This document shows positions 56,727-64,000 of a stretch of 64,000 bases of DNA, piece after piece (position 1 is the first letter of the stretch; every line of letters starts with the position of its first letter). The notes below the pieces were generated by a model, which saw nothing but the letters and a program-made list of their open reading frames with translations, searched no databases and was not told the DNA's origin. Position numbers and translations under genes: made by a program. The DNA comes from Nomia melanderi (taxonomy: Eukaryota > Arthropoda > Insecta > Hymenoptera > Halictidae): contig NC_135009.1 of the NCBI RefSeq assembly GCF_051020985.1, positions 13,710,606 through 13,774,605 of the forward strand. Reading direction: 5' to 3'.

Positions 56727-59427
56727 ATGAATAAAAACATGGAACCTAACGAAAGGAATCAAATGTCGAATGGAGATGCTACTAGCAATAGAGATGTTGA
56801 TTGGTCTAGATATGGTTTGCATAATACAGAAACTCAAAGAAATAATGAAACTAGAAGATCTAATGGAGAATATGAAGGTCTTGGCCCAGAAATGTATCAA
56901 ACAGGAGCAAATGAGTTATTTGCCCAAGAATATGTAAGTGAATGTACTTTATAAAGTAATGTTGTTACCTATATTTTTCCTTATCTTCTAGAGCTCTGAT
57001 CCTTGGTGGAAATCAAATTTCTTCATTTCTCAACCTGTATTATTTGGAACCTGGGACGGTGTATTTACGTCTTGCCTTATAAATATTTTTGGAGTTATTG
57101 TGTTTTTAAGATCTGGTTGGATAGTAGGACAAGCTGGCGTTCTTAATGCGATTCTAATTATAGTGTGTACAGGTAAAAGTAAAAATGAATATACATGAGA
57201 ACAACAAATAAATTTAGAAGTATAAAACTATATACAAACAATTTTTTCAGTATGCATTGTATTAGTAACAGTACTGTCAGCAGTGGGAATATGTGAACGG
57301 TGTAGAGTAGAAAGTGGAGGAGTTTATTTTTTGTTATCACACGTGTTAGGATCAAGATTTGGCGGATCAATTGGATTATTATATTGTTTCGGGCAGGTGA
57401 GATACCTTATGAGAGCAGTAACATTATACTGAGAATTATTTTGGAACTATGTTTTAGGCAGTAGGTTGCGCACTGAATGTATTAGGTTTTGGAGAATCTA
57501 TGGCTGGTTTAGTAGGCTTAGAATCTGCTTGGGCAGAACGTGGTTTTGCTTGTGCAGCTGTTATCTTGTTATCTGTTATCAATGTTGCCGGTGTCAAATG
57601 GGTTATAAAGCTCCAATTCATTCTCTTGTTAATTTTACTTCTTGCTGGAGTAGACTTTGTAGTAGGAAGTTTTACTCATGTGGATGTTGGTAAGATAAGA
57701 CGATACGTATCTTGTAATATATAATTAATTTGGTAGTAATATTACTTCATGAATATTGTAGAGGCCGGCTTTGAGGGTTGGTTATCTGGAAATCTAAGAA
57801 ACAATACCTTTCCCAATTATCAAAATGGATATAGTTGGTTTACAGTATTTGGTGTATTCTTTCCTACAGTAACTGGCGTTTTAGCTGGTATTAATATGAG
57901 TGGAGATTTAAGACATCCATCCACTGATATTCCTAATGGTACCTTAGCAGCAGTTGGAACTGGGCAAGTATCATAACTCAACATACACTTGTCTTATTGC
58001 TATTGTTTTGTTTTTCACTAAAGATCATATTGTTCCTATCGATTGAAAATTTCATATTACATGTTTTATCTGTTTTCCAGAACCTTCCTGTATCTATGTT
58101 TTACAATGTTTCTTGCGGCAACATGTACTCGCAACGCGCTTTTGACAAACTTTATGATTGCATCAACGGTCTCAGCGATTTCAGTATTGTTGTTAGCGGG
58201 ACTTTACGTATCATCATTTAGTAGTTGCTTGGGTGCTATGTACGGTACACCTCGTGTACTTCAATCCATTGCTAGTCAAAATGTTATACCAGGAATGAGT
58301 TGTTTGCAAAGAGGGGTTAGTCAAGATATTAAATTGAATTATTAAGTTCTTTAATTCTTAATAATGAAATCAAATTAATTGTTTTAGAGAGGACCGAATA
58401 AAGTACCCGTGTATGCGATGTTAGTGGTTGCCATTGTTACATTGACATTCATTATTACTGGGCAGATTAACACGCTTGCTCCAATTGTTACAATGCCTTT
58501 TCTTTTGACTTATGCATGCTTGGATTACGCGTATTTCGCACTCGCCCAGACATTCGATATACAATTGACTCGAGAACAGAGATTTCGAACGCAATCCCCA
58601 ACATTTGATCGCAACTACGGCCTGACAAATAGGAATAATTCATTACCTGAAACGGACAATGATTTGGACAATTTATTCCCTGAAAGAATAAGGCATAAAA
58701 ACCTTGCTGTAAGCACATGGAAATATTTGGTCGCTGTGTTATGGTAATGAAACTAATTTTGAAATCATTTACAGAGAAATCCTAGCCTTTCAGAGAATAA
58801 CATTTATATAGACTCTTCGCCAAGTATTGATGAAAATGCCAGCCCTACGGATAATACTGAACGAAAAATTCATATCCATAATAAATTGGGGAATTGGTAC
58901 AGTCCTCTATGTAACAGATGGCTTTCACTACTAGGTGTAAGTATTTTATATATGTTTCTTAGATAAGTCACGATACTGTATTTACAAAAGTGTTCATTTT
59001 ACAGTGCCTTATAAAGCTACTTATAATGTTTCTCGTTCATTGGGGCTATGCCATTGCGAATATAGTCGTGGTTTTCCTAGTATGGAGTTACGTTGGCCAT
59101 GCTAACCCTGCTGTTAAACCAGGAGTGTCATCAGAATTTAAGTTTTTTAATTGGTTGAAGATGTCATTATTGAGACTTATGGGGTAACCATTATAAGAAC
59201 CACAGTCGTTTACTGTACTTTAAGTATGTTTCAAGAAAGTTTCGTGTACCTTTTATTTTAATTTTAGGAGGAAAGTTTATGACTATGAACAAATCGTTGT
59301 TACACCAGTCCATCCAGGAGTCGAAACCTGTTCAGCTCAACTGAATGAGGAAAACGAAGATTTCGCTGGTAGACGAAGATATCATCAGACAGCTACAGTT
59401 ACAGGGCAATACGTGAATATTGACTAA
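56727..59427 (+). CDS. SLC12A8: Solute carrier family 12 member 8
   Basis: Ten coding exons: 56727-56933, 56992-57172, 57251-57396, 57458-57689, 57762-57963, 58081-58315, 58388-58708, 58775-58936, 59005-59183 and 59268-59427. They join to 674 residues (human 714). A hydrophilic N-terminus is followed by an APC-type transporter core. Its first helix is VFTSCLINIFGVIVFLRSGW, and it contains VESGGVYFLLS, INMSGDLRHPSTDIP, CTRNALLTNF, MYGTPRVLQ and GPNKVP. A hydrophilic insert (exons 7-8) precedes two more membrane segments and a C-terminal tail. SLC12A8 is the divergent member of the cation-chloride cotransporter family and has been proposed to move polyamines, amino acids or nicotinamide mononucleotide. 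The exon 5 to 6 junction keeps the frame only if a GC donor is used (GG then GCAAGT at 57964). Confidence 0.94.
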
Positions 59428-60741
59428 AAATGGAAGACTAAGATATCTAGGAAAAATCAGGTTACAGAGAGATATAAAAAATGTAGGCAACTGGAATTGC
59501 AAAGAGATCGCATTAATTTTATATTTTTAGTATAGGGGACAAAGAGTGTTGAGAATTTTCAACGCTATCATCCGCACAAAACTAGTCTTAACTGAAATCA
59601 TTTTATATCTTAGGCACAAGGAACTTTTTATACAGTGCAATTTGATAGCCTTAACGATACTAACAATCCGTGTCGAAGATCAAGCCCTATATAACTTTCT
59701 AACAATTTATTCTACGTGGATTAGACGAAGTCGAAGCAATATGCTGCCAAAAGCATTTCTAAAATGAAGGGTCCATTCATTCTCAATTGAAATTATTTTA
59801 CTAATTCTATCATATAATGTGAGATTATGTATTCTTTTATAGCCTTAATTATTTGTAGTTAGGATTCGTAATACCGTGATTAACAAGTAAATCTTTTGGA
59901 AAAGAAATTTTGAATACGATTATATTGCGATATCATAATATTTATAATAAATACTCTGTACATATGTAGTGATAATATATTTATATTATATTTAACATTT
60001 TTATAAATGTCTCTACGATGACGAGTATGTCAGTAATAAAATATACAAATATAAAAACAATCAATAATACTGTAAACCTTACATTCCATTTGAACACTTG
60101 ATATGAAACGAAAAAGGTATTAATTAATATGAATATAATTTAATTGTTCATATCTCAATATTAAATAATAATAATAATAAAACAGACAAACATAGATCAA
60201 TTTTTAATATTTGCAACATTCGTACCGACCTTAAATTTGTGAATCTGCGCTAACAGTTTGAATATTTTATCATAGATGGTACTAGAAGTCTGTTCTGAAT
60301 TTTTTACAATTTGGGGTTAGAGGAATTCACTGATAATTAAAAATCGCCGGCACTAATAATTGTTAATACAGGATATTTACTCCATGGAGTTACATAAATA
60401 TATTTATTTGTAATTTATATGTTTTTTTTGTAGTATTTGATGTATGTACCGTTCTATTTATGAGCTAAATTTTTAGTAGTAATAGTGCATGATACAATCG
60501 TTGTAGTCGATCTTTCCTTTCTGTCACTGATTGATTTTGTTATTTATATTCTGTTTTTCTGCGTATCTCTATAAAGAGGAAATATAAAAGAATCATTGTT
60601 AAAGTTTTTTAACATTTTAATAAATACTCTATAATGTTTATAGAGTAACTAATTGCGCATTACTTGTGCTTAACTTTGTGGTACTATCTACGAATTGTTT
60701 CGACCGTTTTACAGACGTAAAGATATACATTATCAAGAAAA
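59428..60741. other. 3' UTR of SLC12A8 and spacer before RTCB
   Basis: AT-rich with several AATAAA signals (near 59946 and 60035) and a short (AAT)n run near 60165-60180. No gene is seen. RTCB begins at 60742 on the same strand. Confidence 0.5.
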
Positions 60742-62766
<2,025 letters not shown>

Positions 62767-63547
62767 TGTTTTCCCACACCGAACGAATGTTTTGAATTGT
62801 TAATTATGATTCAGTTGTTTGGAATGCCAGCCAAATTATTATTTAATTCCAGCATGAAGAGAATTATCTAATAATATAATTGAAAATTTTTAATAACATT
62901 AAATGTATTCTACTTTTTGTAAATTATGTAAATGTAACGAGTAATTTATAATAAAATCGGTTTACGAAAATATTCTTAAACAACACCATACTTACGGGTT
63001 TTACATGCACCTTCCAATTTCTTCGTTTCGCAAACATATCGCCATTGTCACGATGTAATACAAACGGTGGAGCATTCATTTAAAAATATTACATTAGCGT
63101 TTTATTAGATAAAATGTACAGTTACCTACGCTCGAAGTAAGAAAGCTATATTAGACTAATTCGTTTGACTTTACACGTAAATTAAATTCGCAGTGTTACG
63201 CTTAACAAATCCTCCAAAGACTAAAAATAGAAAGGACAGTTCAGAGGAAAGATTGTCGAAAGACTGATTGAGTGTAGATAATGGAAGCAAACCATCACCA
63301 TAAATAGTACATATATTTATATATATATATATATATCTATATCGTGATTTAGGGTACTCGTATATATATAACAGTAAACAACATCACGCGGCAGTGTGAA
63401 CCCTAAGGAGGAAAACACGGAGGACTAGTCAGTGGAGGAGTTGTTTCTAGAAATACAAGACCGACCATCCGAATATAGTGGTCTGAAGTGCATTCCAACG
63501 GGAATTATATAAAATTACGTTATAAAATAATAATTATCCTAGAGGAC
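62767..63547. other. Convergent 3' ends of RTCB and the membrane-protein gene
   Basis: An AATAAA for RTCB lies near 62950. A (TA)n microsatellite lies at 63315-63345. No gene is seen. Confidence 0.5.
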
Positions 63548-64000
63548 TTATGATAGGTGATAGTCAGGAGAAGGTTCAGCTACGGACTCAGTAGTGAACA
63601 GTGGATTTGGGAACTCTGGTGGATGTGGCAGTGGTCCAGCAGTCTTTGGCTGGCGTCGATACGCCATTAGCCAGCAAGATACAGCAATAGCTACAGCGAC
63701 TAGTGCCAAAAGTGCTGTGATTACTAATGCTATCACAAAGCCGACCATAGAAACACATATATCCTCCACTCTTTGAGCTGAAGCAACTGGAACAATAAAC
63801 ATAAATGTTGTCAAACCGTATCTCTATCAGTATAGTTAAGTATTTTTGTAATATATCTTACTTTCAGCTGGATCCGCTGTAAACCTTTCTTCTCTCCTCT
63901 CTAAGGTGAATATTAGATTTGACTGGATTGTTATTTCTTCTCGAAGTTGTCCCTCAAAGTTGTCAGTAACGCTCAAAGCTGTGTCATTAGTCTCGGAATC
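63548..64000 (-). CDS. C-terminal end of a probable ZP-domain transmembrane protein (partial)
   Basis: Two exons are visible: 64000-63862 (continuing beyond the window) and 63786-63548. They join in phase to 125 residues plus stop. The upstream exon has TIQSNLIFTLERREERF, like the last strand and external region of arthropod zona pellucida cuticle proteins. The downstream exon encodes a single membrane segment (VGFVIALVITALLALVAVAI) followed by a short Pro-rich cytoplasmic tail (MAYRRQPKT). ZP membrane proteins organise the apical extracellular matrix in insect epidermis. The family call rests on these short pieces and is moderate; the start and most of the gene are outside the window. Confidence 0.55.

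Overview
This is an AT-rich, intron-containing animal nuclear window. Short introns, insect-style gene structures and many short transposon relics suggest an insect, most likely a bee or other hymenopteran; that placement is inference. I reconstructed splice models by hand, and codon phase closes across every junction of the models given. The left 35 kb is gene-poor and the right 29 kb is gene-dense. In order, the genes are a FAAH2-type amidase (+, 3065-5606), a CRAL-TRIO lipid-transfer protein (-, 7526-11582), an AIG1/ADTRP hydrolase with two alternative first coding exons (+, 25581-35861), smoothened (-, 37956-41677), a KIAA0319-like PKD receptor (+, 43433-47210), TRIM45 in two oppositely oriented pieces (+ 48351-50028, - 50433-51106), peflin (-, 52263-53225), the SMNDC1/SPF30 splicing factor (+, 53984-55673), SLC12A8 (+, 56727-59427), the RTCB RNA ligase (+, 60742-62766) and the 3' end of a probable ZP-type membrane protein (-, from 63548). 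The genes are unrelated housekeeping, signalling and transport genes, not an operon-like system. 

The standout observation is TRIM45. The RING and B-box half lies on the + strand and the coiled-coil and Cys/His-rich C-terminal half lies on the - strand, tail to tail. The + half ends at a donor (49997) that leaves two bases of a codon. The - half begins at an acceptor (51106) that needs exactly two. The intronic flanks carry two 16-base sequences as direct repeats in the DNA, so the two opposite-strand transcripts would be complementary there. That resembles the layout expected for trans-splicing between two pre-mRNAs (as in C. elegans eri-6/7). An inversion that broke the gene, or an assembly inversion, are the main alternatives. 

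The long gene-poor stretches (about 275-3060, 11.6-25.5 kb, 26-34.5 kb) are filled with nonautonomous elements: two hAT-type MITEs inserted back to back in one palindromic 8-bp target, several families of about 200-bp TTAA-flanked elements of piggyBac type (some nested), tandem duplications, and a near-perfect inverted repeat of about 150 bp in the last long intron of the AIG1/ADTRP gene.
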